Shown: positions 25,369-35,401, counted from the stretch's first letter. The stretch is 64,000 bases of DNA from Candidatus Phosphoribacter baldrii (GCA_016704565.1 JADIZV010000003.1:62001-126000), one strand, 5' to 3'. The notes: generated by a model from the sequence alone, not told the origin. Made by a program: numbers and translations.

Positions 25369-25881
25369 ATGGATCTCTACCAGCAGCTCATCCTCGACCA
25401 CTCAAAGACGCCCGTCGGCTCCGGCCTGCGCGAGCCGTTCGACGCCGAGGTGCACCACGTCAACCCCACCTGCGGTGACGAGGTGACCCTGCGCGTCCGC
25501 GTCGCTGACGGCGCGGTCGAGGACATCTCGTATGCCGCGCACGGCTGCAGCATCTCGGTTGCCTCAACGTCGATCCTCGCCGAAGAGGTCACCGGCCGTC
25601 CGCTCACGCAGGCGCTGGCGACGTATGCCGCGATGAAGGCGATGCTCACCTCGCGCGGCCAGGACCAGGGGGACGAGGAGGTCCTCGGCGACGGGATCGC
25701 CCTCGCCGGTGTCTCGCGCTACCCCGCCCGGGTCAAGTGCGCCCTGCTCGGCTGGGCCGCCTTCACCGACGCCCTCGCTCGATCCGGAGTCGACATCGCC
25801 GCCGGATCACCGTCAACCGACCCGGCGTCGAGCACACCCCAGCCCGCCGAACCCAAGACCCGAGCCCAGGAGCTGACATGA
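25369..25881 (+). CDS. sufU: SufU zinc-dependent sulfurtransferase
   Basis: Accepts persulfide sulfur from SufS and passes it to the SufBCD scaffold. 170 residues of the IscU-like SufU type with zinc ligands in NPTCGDEV, AAHGCSISVAS and RVKCALLGW. The family insertion between the second and third cysteine segments is present. A Pro/Ser-rich tail (SPSTDPASSTPQP) follows the fold. ATG 25369 is one base past the sufS stop. Confidence 0.95.
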   Translation: MDLYQQLILDHSKTPVGSGLREPFDAEVHHVNPTCGDEVTLRVRVADGAVEDISYAAHGCSISVASTSILAEEVTGRPLTQALATYAAMKAMLTSRGQDQGDEEVLGDGIALAGVSRYPARVKCALLGWAAFTDALARSGVDIAAGSPSTDPASSTPQPAEPKTRAQELT

Positions 25882-26207
25882 GCATCGAGACCGACTCGCC
25901 GGTGAACGTCGCCGACGTCGAGGAGGCCATGCGCGACGTGGTCGACCCTGAGCTGGGGATCAACGTCGTCGACCTCGGCCTGGTCTATGGCATCACCGTC
26001 GACGGACAGGGGCAGGCGGTCATTGACATGACCCTCACCTCGCCAGCCTGCCCGCTCACCGACGTCATCGAGGACCAGACCGCCCAGGCGCTGGAGGGGC
26101 TGGTCACCCAGCACCGGATCAACTGGGTGTGGATGCCGCCGTGGGGACCGGACAAGATCACTGACGACGGCCGCGAACAACTGCGCGCCCTCGGCTTCAA
26201 CCTCTGA
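25878..26207 (+). CDS. sufT: SufT/PaaD-like DUF59 (MIP18 family) protein
   Basis: 109-residue DUF59 protein associated with Fe-S cluster maturation: VEEAMRDVVDPELGINVVDLGLVYGI and a conserved Cys in LTSPACPLTDVIEDQ. It overlaps sufU as ATGA and ends the suf operon. Its last 13 bases, including the stop, are repeated immediately downstream. Confidence 0.93.
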   Translation: MSIETDSPVNVADVEEAMRDVVDPELGINVVDLGLVYGITVDGQGQAVIDMTLTSPACPLTDVIEDQTAQALEGLVTQHRINWVWMPPWGPDKITDDGREQLRALGFNL

Positions 26208-26225
26208 GTCGTTTCAACCTCTGAG
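26196..26225 (+). repeat. 17-bp tandem duplication over the sufT stop codon
   Basis: TTCAACCTCTGAG occurs at 26196-26208 and again at 26213-26225, each followed by CGT or a one-base variant, giving a 17-base period. The first copy contains the sufT stop; the second lies just before the next gene. Confidence 0.85.
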
Positions 26226-26231
26226 ACGTCG

Positions 26232-26798
26232 ATGCCGCCGGGCCGCTCCGAGGTCGCTCCCGAGCGCTTCGAGGCATGGCTGGCGCACCGGGCGCTTGAG
26301 CACCCCGAGGCCCAGGTCACGACTGACGGTCCGCTGACCGTCATCCGATGGGACGGCGGTGGGGCCCGCTGCGAAAGTTTTCCGCACGATCTGATCGGTC
26401 TCGTGCTCATCCGACGGGGAGGGTATGCCGTCGGGCTGGCTCGCGGGGGCGCTCTCGAAGCATCGAAGGCCGGTCGTCGGCACGTCCAGAGCCGGACGGC
26501 CGCCGGGGGCTGGTCCCAACAACGCTTTGCCCGGCGCCGGGAGAACCAGGCCGACGCCTTGGTGGACGCCGTCGTCGGCCATGTCGAGCGGCTGATCGTC
26601 AGGGGTGCGGGCGGCATACCAGATGCGCTGGTGACCGGTGGGGACCGGAAGCTTGTCGCCGCAGTGCTCGCCGATCCGCGGTGCCGGGCGCTGGCGGACC
26701 TTTCGCGTCGCGAGTTGCCGGACCTGCCCGACCCCGACGCCAAGGTGCTGGCTGAGGCGCAGCGCCGAGGCCGAGCCGTGTGGGTGCGTCCGCTCTGA
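26232..26798 (+). CDS. acVLRF1-like peptidyl-tRNA hydrolase
   Basis: 188 residues resembling the actinobacterial VLRF1 family, related to the Vms1/eRF1-like hydrolases that release stalled peptides from tRNA. The diagnostic stretch is TAAGGWSQQRFARRRENQA, with the glutamine of the GxxQ-type catalytic loop, followed by DALVDAVVGHVERLI and VTGGDRKLVAAVLADPR. It follows sufT by 24 bases and may be cotranscribed with suf. The identification is from motif memory; the reaction in this organism is inferred. Confidence 0.72.
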   Translation: MPPGRSEVAPERFEAWLAHRALEHPEAQVTTDGPLTVIRWDGGGARCESFPHDLIGLVLIRRGGYAVGLARGGALEASKAGRRHVQSRTAAGGWSQQRFARRRENQADALVDAVVGHVERLIVRGAGGIPDALVTGGDRKLVAAVLADPRCRALADLSRRELPDLPDPDAKVLAEAQRRGRAVWVRPL

Positions 26799-26822
26799 GG
26801 TGTCGGTGGCGCCGACTCGTGG

Positions 26823-27830
26823 TCACGTCACGGTGAAGGTCTTGGAGTCCCAGAGCTGCAGCGTCGCGTCCATGCCGTTGTCGTTGTAGGCCCGCAGCTC
26901 ATAGGTGCCCGGAGGCAAGGTGATGGTCGTCTGTGCCTCAGCGAAGCCGCCCATCATCGTCGTCACCTGGGTCGAGGCGACCTCGGTGGCTCCCCGGAAG
27001 ACCTTCAGCGGGACATTGCCCTCAAATCCAGTGCCGTAGACCTTGACGGTCACCGGCGACCCGGTGCTCAAGCCCTGGGTGGGCGCGAGAATCCACACGT
27101 TGGCCAGGTCATCGAGCGGGTTGCCGCGGCTCTGGACGCCAGTGAGGTCCAGATGCCCGGACGGCGGGACCGCGCCGTTGACGCGCACCTTGACGCCCGT
27201 GATCGACGGGTCCGCCGCGGTCACCGTATAGACCAGTTGGCTCACGGCCGCCGCCTCGGACCCGGAGCCGAGCGACGAGGGGTATGCCGTGAGGTCAACT
27301 GTTGCCACACCTGCGGTGACGGCGATCCCCTTGACCAACGTGCCCGCCGGCCACAGCGTCGCATAGTCGGGATCTGAAGGTGGGAGGGAGATCATCGCCT
27401 GGAGTGCCGTCGCGACCTTGCCGGCGGGCATGAGGGTGAGGGACCGAAACTCGCGGTAGAGCCGGGGTCCAGCCACCCCGGAGACCTCGTCGACGTAGTA
27501 GACCGGAAGGAGCACGGACTCGGCCGGAGCGGACGGGGCCGTCGTGGCGGGCGCCGGCGTGACCGTGCCGGTCCTGGAGGAAGACGGTGGCCGGGTCGAC
27601 GGGCCGGTCGGCACCTGCCCGGAAGATGTGACGGTCACCGTAGGGGTCGCGGTCGGGGCGGCGCCACCTTGGGCGCGAAGGATGATGAACGCGGTCAGGC
27701 CGATGACGACGACCGCGACGGCCGCGATGAGAGGACCGAGCGACCGACGTCGGGGATCGATCTCGTGCGGCCCGGTTCCCTCCGGGCCGAGCGGCGGCGT
27801 GGGAGGGAGGTGGGGCTGGTCGAAGCTCAT
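26823..27830 (-). CDS. GerMN/Gmad2 domain membrane-anchored protein
   Basis: 335 residues: a short cytoplasmic N-terminus rich in Pro, one membrane helix LIAAVAVVVIGLTAFIIL, a Thr/Ser/Pro linker, then a GerMN-type domain (LLPVYYVDEV to LVYTVTAADPSITGVKVRVNG) and a C-terminal Gmad2 immunoglobulin-like domain (NVWILAPTQGLSTGSPV to TYELRAYNDNGMD). The domains are known from spore germination lipoproteins but occur widely in non-sporing actinobacteria at the cell surface. Function unknown. Confidence 0.85.
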   Translation of the reverse strand: MSFDQPHLPPTPPLGPEGTGPHEIDPRRRSLGPLIAAVAVVVIGLTAFIILRAQGGAAPTATPTVTVTSSGQVPTGPSTRPPSSSRTGTVTPAPATTAPSAPAESVLLPVYYVDEVSGVAGPRLYREFRSLTLMPAGKVATALQAMISLPPSDPDYATLWPAGTLVKGIAVTAGVATVDLTAYPSSLGSGSEAAAVSQLVYTVTAADPSITGVKVRVNGAVPPSGHLDLTGVQSRGNPLDDLANVWILAPTQGLSTGSPVTVKVYGTGFEGNVPLKVFRGATEVASTQVTTMMGGFAEAQTTITLPPGTYELRAYNDNGMDATLQLWDSKTFTVT

Positions 27831-27978
27831 GGGCTCACCATCCTGATCGACGTCTGCGTCGCCCCTGCGGGCACCTTGGGACCTGGCGCCGACATCATGA
27901 TGACGCGCTCCGTGCCTACCCGGTTGACCGCCACGCCATGTGCCAGGGGGAGCCTTCGCGGCATACTCCCGGGATCCC

Positions 27979-27990
27979 TAGGATGAGCGC
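27979..27990 (+). promoter_or_regulatory. Leaderless promoter (-10 TAGGAT)
   Basis: TAGGAT (27979-27984) ends exactly 6 bases before ATG 27991 of the PPOX-family gene. Confidence 0.5.
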
Positions 27991-28401
27991 ATGAGCGAGG
28001 ACTACCGGATCGTCGAACTGAGCGACAACGAGTGTTGGGAGATCCTGGACCGCGAGCGGTTCGGACGGCTGGCCGTTGCTGTGCACGGCGATCCGGACAT
28101 CTTCCCGGTCAACTTCCTCGTCGACGACGGGAAGTTGCTCATGCGCACCGCGCCGGGCACCAAACTCACCGAACTGGTCATCAACGCCGCGGTGGCCGTC
28201 GAGACCGACGGCCGTGAGGGCGACACCGCCTGGTCGGTCGTGCTCAAGGGTGTGGCTCGGATGGTGGAGTCGTTCTCGGAGACCTACGCCGACGACGCGA
28301 AGCACCTGGAGACCTGGCTGCCGTCGGATAAGCCGATCTTCGTCGAGATCACGCCGCGCTCGTTGAGCGGGCGACGCTTCCTACGCGGCTCCGCGGTCTG
28401 A
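27991..28401 (+). CDS. Pyridoxamine 5'-phosphate oxidase-family (PPOX) protein
   Basis: 136-residue split-beta-barrel protein: CWEILDRERFGRLAVAV, DIFPVNFLVDDGKLLMRTAPGTKL and VLKGVARMVE are typical of the small PPOX/nitroimidazole-reductase-like proteins that bind FMN or F420. The substrate cannot be told. Monocistronic, with a leaderless promoter in front and a strong hairpin behind. Confidence 0.88.
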   Translation: MSEDYRIVELSDNECWEILDRERFGRLAVAVHGDPDIFPVNFLVDDGKLLMRTAPGTKLTELVINAAVAVETDGREGDTAWSVVLKGVARMVESFSETYADDAKHLETWLPSDKPIFVEITPRSLSGRRFLRGSAV

Positions 28402-28420
28402 CCGGGCCGCTGACGCAGAC

Positions 28421-28461
28421 GTGAGCGGGCGGCATACCTCGGGGGTATGCCGCCCGCTCAC
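28421..28461. terminator. Perfect 18-bp hairpin built from two octamers
   Basis: GTGAGCGGGCGGCATACC (28421-28438) and its exact reverse complement (28444-28461) enclose the 5-base loop TCGGG. It sits between two convergent genes and should terminate both. Each arm contains one octamer; the same 18-mer recurs at 35384-35401. Confidence 0.85.
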
Positions 28462-28481
28462 CTGCGCTGCCGGGACGAGCC

Positions 28482-29447
28482 TCAGACGCGGGACACTCCG
28501 AAGGTGTTGCACTGGTTGATGTCGCCGCTGGTGTAGCCGGCCATGAACCACTTCTGCCGCTGCGCCGACGACCCGTGCGTCCAGTTCTCCGGGGTGACCC
28601 GGCCCTGCATGGTCTCCTGGATCCGGTCGTCACCGACGGCTGACGCGGCCGACAGGGCCGAGTCGATGTCCTTCTGGCTGATCGGCTTGAGGAACGCGAC
28701 ACCGTTGGCGTCCTTGGTCTCGGTGGCGTGCTTGACCCACGTGCCAGCCAGACAGTCGGCCATGAGCTCGACCTTGACGGCGCCGGACTGGGGGCCCTGC
28801 GGGTCCTGCTGAGCCTTGCCGAGGATGCCCAGGACGTTCTGGATGTGGTGGCCGTACTCGTGGGCGATGACGTACTCCTTGGCCAGGTTGCCGCCGTCGG
28901 CGCCGAACCGGCTAGAAAGCTCATCGAAGAACGACGCATCGATGTAGACCCGGCTGTCCAGCGGACAATAGAACGGCCCGACCTGGTTGGACGCGGTGCC
29001 ACAGCCGGACTGCGTCGCGCCGGAGTAGATGACGGTCGGTGCCTTGGGGTACTGCTTGCCGTACTGCGGCAGCAACTGACCCCAGAAGGCCTGCACGCTG
29101 TTGACCGTGGCGATGATGAGGCACTCGTCGTCACGGTTGGCGTCGGCTCCGGTCTTGCACTTGGAGAAGTCGCCGCTCTGCTGGCCTCCGGCGCTCACCT
29201 GACCGGGATCCAGGGGGCTGCTCTGGCTGCCAGTGGTCGAGGTGTCGGGGATCTGGGTGTTGCCGCCGCCGATCGCACCCCCGCCAAAGATCATCATGAG
29301 GATGAGCAGGATGAGGCCACCGATGCCGCCACCGACCTGGATGCCACCAGGGAAACTCCCGCCGCTACGGCCGAACCCACCACCGCTGCTGCGCCCGCCG
29401 GACTCCACCTGCGAGGTGTCGAGCTGGACGTTCTCGTTGAAGGACAT
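28482..29447 (-). CDS. ypfJ: Neutral zinc metallopeptidase, YpfJ family
   Basis: 321-residue membrane-anchored protein: a Gly/Ser-rich N-terminus, one helix (GGLILLILMMIFGGGAI), a linker, then the zinc metallopeptidase domain with HEYGHHIQ and downstream VELMADCLAGTWV. Conserved cysteine pairs (KCKTG/DDECL, SGCGT/FYCPLDSRVYID) suggest disulfides outside the membrane. A GGAGGGG ribosome-binding site precedes ATG 29447. Substrates of the family are not established. Confidence 0.9.
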   Translation of the reverse strand: MSFNENVQLDTSQVESGGRSSGGGFGRSGGSFPGGIQVGGGIGGLILLILMMIFGGGAIGGGNTQIPDTSTTGSQSSPLDPGQVSAGGQQSGDFSKCKTGADANRDDECLIIATVNSVQAFWGQLLPQYGKQYPKAPTVIYSGATQSGCGTASNQVGPFYCPLDSRVYIDASFFDELSSRFGADGGNLAKEYVIAHEYGHHIQNVLGILGKAQQDPQGPQSGAVKVELMADCLAGTWVKHATETKDANGVAFLKPISQKDIDSALSAASAVGDDRIQETMQGRVTPENWTHGSSAQRQKWFMAGYTSGDINQCNTFGVSRV

Positions 29448-29677
29448 GCACCCCTCCAGTCACGTGGGCGGCACGGACCGCCAGGTCACCACCACACCCT
29501 AACTGCCGGGAGCCGGTCAACCTTCCTTCGCCGCTCCACCAGAAGATCACGACCTGAGCACGCGCGCGGGGCCGTCGCGCCACTGGCAGGTCGGGAGCGC
29601 GGTCCAAGCCTGGCAGAATGGGTCGGTCCAGCCGTTCGTCGCCGTTCCCGGCGCCCCCCACCCTTTTGAGGTATGCC

Positions 29678-31276
<1,599 letters not shown>

Positions 31277-31347
31277 CCGACCGAACGCTCCGAACGGGCG
31301 GCGCGACGGCATACGGAAGACCATTGCTCAGGCACCACCCGCGACGC

Positions 31348-31396
31348 TGAGCACGCGGCGGGCCCGTGGCGGGAAGCACGGTATGCCGTGTGCTCA
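31348..31396. repeat. Nested hairpin with octamer between ABC-F and VOC genes
   Basis: TGAGCAC (31348-31354) pairs with GTGCTCA (31390-31396), and inside it CACGG-TATG-CCGTG (31377-31390) is a tight palindrome over one octamer. It lies between convergent genes and is a likely terminator. A further octamer is at 31308. Confidence 0.5.
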
Positions 31397-31840
31397 CCGA
31401 GGCGGGTCCGCGGGGCCGTCGAGGGCCGGCCATCCGGGGCAGTAGAGGCAGAACGGGTGGCCCGCCGGGTCCAGCAGGACGCGCACGTCGTGTTGCGGCT
31501 GGTCTGCCGCCACCCGCGCGCCAAGCGCGACCGCCGCCGCCACCGACGTGGAGAGATCACTCACCTCGATGTCGAGGTGGACCTGCATCTGCTGCCGTCC
31601 GGGCACATTGGGCCAGGTGGGAGGCTGATAGCCGGCCGAGGTCTGGACGGCCAAGTAGGCGACCCCTTCATCAGGGTCGAGGGTGACAAAGCCCGGGTCC
31701 GAGGCATCCAGCCTCCACCCGAACAGGTCGGCGTAGAACTGCGCAAGAGGGAGCGCCTCGGGCGCGTCGAGCACGACGCCCCACCAGTCACGCCGGGTCT
31801 TGCGGTCCTGCCCGGGTCCTCCCGGAACTCGTCCTCGCAT
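31394..31840 (-). CDS. VOC (glyoxalase-like) superfamily protein
   Basis: 148 residues with the paired beta-alpha-beta fold of the vicinal oxygen chelate group: WWGVVLDAPEALPLAQFYADLFGW, MQVHLDIEVSDL and VLLDPAGHPFCLY. The metal-site pattern is partly kept (His in MQVHLD). The N-terminal dozen residues are basic and may precede the true start. It lies 20 bases downstream of trpB2, probably cotranscribed. Substrate unknown. Confidence 0.8.
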   Translation of the reverse strand: MRGRVPGGPGQDRKTRRDWWGVVLDAPEALPLAQFYADLFGWRLDASDPGFVTLDPDEGVAYLAVQTSAGYQPPTWPNVPGRQQMQVHLDIEVSDLSTSVAAAVALGARVAADQPQHDVRVLLDPAGHPFCLYCPGWPALDGPADPPR

Positions 31841-31860
31841 ACCCCCATGGTGACGGTCGG

Positions 31861-33243
31861 TCAGCCCGGGATCGAGGGGAGCCGGGTGAGCGCCTCGGCC
31901 ACCGCGTCGCGGATCTCGGCCTCCTCGTAGGAGTGGTCGGTCATCTCACCGGCGAGGTAGGCGCCGTATGCCGGCAGGTCCAGGTGTCCGTGCCCGCACA
32001 AGGCCGTGAGGATGACCTTCTCCTCGCCGGTCTCCTTGCACCGCAACGCCTCCGCGACGGTCTCGGCGAGCGCGTGGGTCGGCTCCGGCGCCGGGACGAT
32101 CCCTTCGGTCCGGGCGAAGAGCACACCGGCGGAGAAACACTCGAGCTGCTTCTTGGCCACCGCCTCGATGAGCCCCGACTCGTAAATGTGCGAGATGAGC
32201 GGGCTCATCCCGTGGTAGCGCAGCCCGCCGGCGTGGATCGGGTCGGGGATGAAGTCGTGGCCGAGCGTGTGCATCTTCATCAGCGGCGTCATCCCGGCCG
32301 TGTCGCCGAAGTCGTAGGCATACGTGCCCTGGGTGAGCGACGGGCACGAGGCCGGCTCGACGGCGCGGATGACCGGAGACATTCTCCCGGCAAGCTTCTC
32401 GCGCAGGAACGGGAAGGACAGGCCGGCGAAGTTCGAGCCGCCACCGGTGCAGCCAACGATGAGGTCAGGGGTCTCCTCGATCTTGGCGAGCTGACGCAGA
32501 GCCTCCTCACCGATGATCGTCTGGTGCAGCAGCACGTGGTTGAGCACCGAGCCGAGCGCGTAGTTCGTCGTCTCGGACTGCGCGGCGACCTCGACCGCCT
32601 CGGAGATCGCGATGCCGAGCGACCCCGGTGAGTCGGGGTGGGCGGCCAGGATGGCTCGGCCGGCGGCGGTCAGCTCGGACGGTGACGGGTGGACGACCCC
32701 ACCGAAGGTCTCCATCATGAGTCGGCGATAGGGCTTGGAGTCATAGCTCGCCCGGACCTGCCAGACCTCGCACTCCAGACCGAACTGAGCGCAGGCGAAG
32801 GCCAGCGATGTGCCCCACTGCCCGGCGCCTGTCTCGGTCGTGAGCTTCTTGATCCCGGCCTTGGCGTTGTAGAACGCCTGGGGCACCGAGGTGTTCGGCT
32901 TGTGCGAGCCCGCGGGGGAGACGCCTTCGTACTTGTAGTAGATCCGCGCCGGGGTGCCCAGCGCCGCCTCCAGCCGGTGCGCCCGGTAGAGGGGCGAGGG
33001 CCGCCACAGCCGGTAGACGTCGAGGACCTCCGGCGGGATGTCGACGTATTGCGCCGTCGTCACCTCCTGCTCGATGAGGTCCATCGGGAAAAGCGCGAGC
33101 AGATCGGCCGGCCCGACCGGCTGCCCGGTCGCCGGGTGCAGGTAGGGCGGCGGCGGCGTGGGGAGGTCGTGGAGGATGTTGTACCAGCGGGTCGGCATCT
33201 CCTTCTCGTCGAGGATGACCTTGTGCCGTTTGACCGTGCTCAC
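31861..33243 (-). CDS. trpB2: TrpB2-type tryptophan synthase beta-like enzyme
   Basis: PLP enzyme of 460 residues. The PLP lysine is in YEGVSPAGSHKPNTS and the phosphate loop in VGCTGGGSNFAG. Length, the YVDIPPEVLDVYRLWRPSPL segment and lack of a neighbouring trpA mark it as TrpB2 rather than the trp-operon TrpB; it may make tryptophan from indole and serine, or another beta-replacement product. GTG 33243 has GGAGACACC upstream; the open frame beyond it is not homologous. Confidence 0.92.
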   Translation of the reverse strand: MSTVKRHKVILDEKEMPTRWYNILHDLPTPPPPYLHPATGQPVGPADLLALFPMDLIEQEVTTAQYVDIPPEVLDVYRLWRPSPLYRAHRLEAALGTPARIYYKYEGVSPAGSHKPNTSVPQAFYNAKAGIKKLTTETGAGQWGTSLAFACAQFGLECEVWQVRASYDSKPYRRLMMETFGGVVHPSPSELTAAGRAILAAHPDSPGSLGIAISEAVEVAAQSETTNYALGSVLNHVLLHQTIIGEEALRQLAKIEETPDLIVGCTGGGSNFAGLSFPFLREKLAGRMSPVIRAVEPASCPSLTQGTYAYDFGDTAGMTPLMKMHTLGHDFIPDPIHAGGLRYHGMSPLISHIYESGLIEAVAKKQLECFSAGVLFARTEGIVPAPEPTHALAETVAEALRCKETGEEKVILTALCGHGHLDLPAYGAYLAGEMTDHSYEEAEIRDAVAEALTRLPSIPG

Positions 33244-33345
33244 CGGTGTCTCCTTCGCGTCGGGGGCGCTGGGCCACATCCTTGCGCGTGCAGGTGACGG
33301 CGCCAAACCCGGGTCCGGCTCGTGGGCAGGGAGGCGGCGGCGCGG

Positions 33346-33357
33346 CATACTGACCCG
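33346..33357 (+). promoter_or_regulatory. Leaderless promoter (-10 CATACT from an octamer)
   Basis: CATACT (33346-33351), formed by CGGCATAC plus T, ends 6 bases before ATG 33358. The sufR promoter uses the same hexamer at the same distance. Confidence 0.45.
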
Positions 33358-34512
33358 ATGCTGGCCCCTACGAGCAGGTATGCCGCCCGCTGCCGTTCGC
33401 TCGGGCGCGGGCTCCCTCCGTCGGTGGTTGTCGCCCTCCTCGTGGGAGTCATCGGCCTCGCGGGATGCACCACCACGGCCGCGCCCTGGACGCGCGTCGA
33501 CCTGCCCACCGGCACGACGCCCGTCAGCCTCACCGACCATCAGGGAATCCTGCTCGTCGGGGCGTTGACCGATGGACGCCCTGCGGCGGTGCGCGGGAAC
33601 CCGGGGGCGAGCGGGGTCTGGACGTCGATGACGGTCACGCCGGTGAGCGCCTACGGCAAGGAGGCCGAGTGGTTGGGCATCGCCGTCGAGCCAGGTGGTG
33701 GGCTGGTCGCCGTGGGCGGTGCGCGCGGGGGAGCCCACTCCAACGTCCGGTGGTCGGTATGGCGTGGCGACACGAGGTCACTGTCGGAGCAGGAACAGGT
33801 CTTCTCGACGTTCGGTGGGTGGGGCGCGGGTGAGCAACTCGGGCCGATCGCGACCTCCGCGGGCCCGATGTTGCTGGGCAGTTGGGAGAGTGCGAAGGCC
33901 GGGCTGGACGCCGACATCTGGCTTCCCGACGGGTCAGCGTGGGTCCGGCAGTCACCCGCGGGGACAGCGCTAGAGAGCACCGCGACCGAGCTGGTCGGTC
34001 CCCGCTCAGGCACAGCGTGGGGCGCGGGAGCCCTGGTGGCCGGTTCAGTCCTGCACCTGGGTGACGGCGTCCGACAGACGCCCGCCATCTGGCGGTCGAG
34101 CACCCTCAACAGCGGGTGGCAGCGGACCGACCTGCCCGACGCGGGCACCGCCGGAGAGGCGGTCAGTGCGGCTTGCACGGCCACCGGCTGCACGGTCGCA
34201 GGGTGGGTGGATGGCCGACTGGCGATCTGGACCCTCGACCCGTCGGGGGCTCGACGCCTCGGCGGGATCCCGGACGTCGCCGTCGGGGACCGGGCGGTCA
34301 TGCCGGCCCCCATCCTGGACGAACAGGGCCGGGCCACGCTGCTGCTCACCGACGCCGGGGCGGTCATCGTCCTACGCCAGGTGGACACCGGATGGGACCG
34401 TCAGGCCGGGCCGCCCGGCGTCGTCCTGGCGACCGCTCGGGTCGGTGGCCTGCTCTACGCCATCACCCAAGCGCCGGACGGCTCCCGGTCCCTGTGGGAG
34501 CACACCTTCTGA
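33358..34512 (+). CDS. Lipoprotein of unknown function
   Basis: 384 residues with a lipoprotein signal (VVVALLVGVIGLAGC; lipobox LAGC) followed by a long domain of repeating beta-strand units of about 50 residues, each with Trp and Gly-Gly (WLGIAVEPGGGLVAVGG, AWGAGALVAGS, TGCTVAGWVDGRLAIW), suggesting a beta-propeller. No enzyme motif is seen. It sits between trpB2 (divergent) and the enoyl-CoA hydratase. Confidence 0.78.
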   Translation: MLAPTSRYAARCRSLGRGLPPSVVVALLVGVIGLAGCTTTAAPWTRVDLPTGTTPVSLTDHQGILLVGALTDGRPAAVRGNPGASGVWTSMTVTPVSAYGKEAEWLGIAVEPGGGLVAVGGARGGAHSNVRWSVWRGDTRSLSEQEQVFSTFGGWGAGEQLGPIATSAGPMLLGSWESAKAGLDADIWLPDGSAWVRQSPAGTALESTATELVGPRSGTAWGAGALVAGSVLHLGDGVRQTPAIWRSSTLNSGWQRTDLPDAGTAGEAVSAACTATGCTVAGWVDGRLAIWTLDPSGARRLGGIPDVAVGDRAVMPAPILDEQGRATLLLTDAGAVIVLRQVDTGWDRQAGPPGVVLATARVGGLLYAITQAPDGSRSLWEHTF

Positions 34513-34547
34513 GCGAGGGGGCACGCGGCATACGTCATCGGCGGCGA

Positions 34548-34559
34548 TAGCCTGCACAG
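34548..34559 (+). promoter_or_regulatory. echA leaderless promoter (-10 TAGCCT)
   Basis: TAGCCT (34548-34553) ends exactly 6 bases before GTG 34560. Confidence 0.5.
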
Positions 34560-35357
34560 GTGAGCACCCCACAGACCTCGCAGCCACATCCCGCCATCCG
34601 CGTCGACCACGAGGGCCCGGTCGTCCGGGTCACCCTGTGCAACCCGGGCCAGCTCAACGCCCAAGTGCCGTCGATGTGGTTGGCACTGGCCGAGATCGCC
34701 CATTTCCTCGCCGAGGAGGTCCGGGTCGTCGTCCTGGCCGCCGAAGGACGCAGCTTCTCGGCCGGCCTCAACCGCGGGATGCTCGTCCCGGGAGGTATGC
34801 CGGGTGAGCCCGACCTCCTCGCCGCAGCGGCTCGCAGCCCTGAGGCGATGACGGCCCTCATCGGGCCGTTCCAGGAGGGCTTTGCGGTCTGGCGACGGGT
34901 GGCTCCCGTCGTCGTCGCGGCGGTGCAGGGTCATGCGATCGGTGCGGGGTTCCAGCTCGCCCTGGCCGCTGACCTGCGGATCGTCGCTGACGACGTCCAG
35001 TTCGCGATGCGGGAGGTCAGCCTGGGGATGATCCCCGACCTGGCCGGGACAGGGCCACTCGTCGAGGCTGTCGGATACTCCCGGGCGCTGGAGATCTGTG
35101 CCACCGGACGGTTCGTGGGGGCGGACGAGGCAGTGCAGACCGGCCTGGCCTCCCTCGCAGTGCCCACGACCGAGCTCGCCGGCGCCACCTCCGATCTGGT
35201 CCAGGCACTGCTCGCGGCGCCGGCCCCCGCCTTGCGGGCCCTCAAGCCGCTCCTGCACCAGGCGCTGACCTCCACCGCCGACGAGCAGATCCACCACGAG
35301 CGAGTGGCGCAGGGCCATCTCCTGCACGGCATGGCGCGAGCCGTCGGACTGTCCTGA
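34560..35357 (+). CDS. Enoyl-CoA hydratase/isomerase family protein
   Basis: 265-residue crotonase-fold protein. CoA/oxyanion-hole motifs GRSFSAGLNRG and VQGHAIGAGFQLALAADLRI are present, and the active-site strand VSLGMIPDLAGTGPL follows. Probably acts on an acyl-CoA in beta-oxidation or a related path; specificity cannot be read from sequence. Leaderless start at GTG 34560. The position next to ABC-F resembles echA12 of M. tuberculosis. Confidence 0.88.
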   Translation: MSTPQTSQPHPAIRVDHEGPVVRVTLCNPGQLNAQVPSMWLALAEIAHFLAEEVRVVVLAAEGRSFSAGLNRGMLVPGGMPGEPDLLAAAARSPEAMTALIGPFQEGFAVWRRVAPVVVAAVQGHAIGAGFQLALAADLRIVADDVQFAMREVSLGMIPDLAGTGPLVEAVGYSRALEICATGRFVGADEAVQTGLASLAVPTTELAGATSDLVQALLAAPAPALRALKPLLHQALTSTADEQIHHERVAQGHLLHGMARAVGLS

Positions 35358-35364
35358 CGGCACG

Positions 35365-35401
35365 CCGTATGCCGCGCGGCTGGGTGAGCGGGCGGCATAC
35401 C
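35365..35401. repeat. Octamer inverted pair after the enoyl-CoA hydratase
   Basis: GTATGCCGC and GCGGCATAC face each other across about 16 bases. The right half continues an 18-mer, GTGAGCGGGCGGCATACC (35384-35401), identical to the arm of the terminator at 28421. Likely terminator before the ABC exporter unit. Confidence 0.6.
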
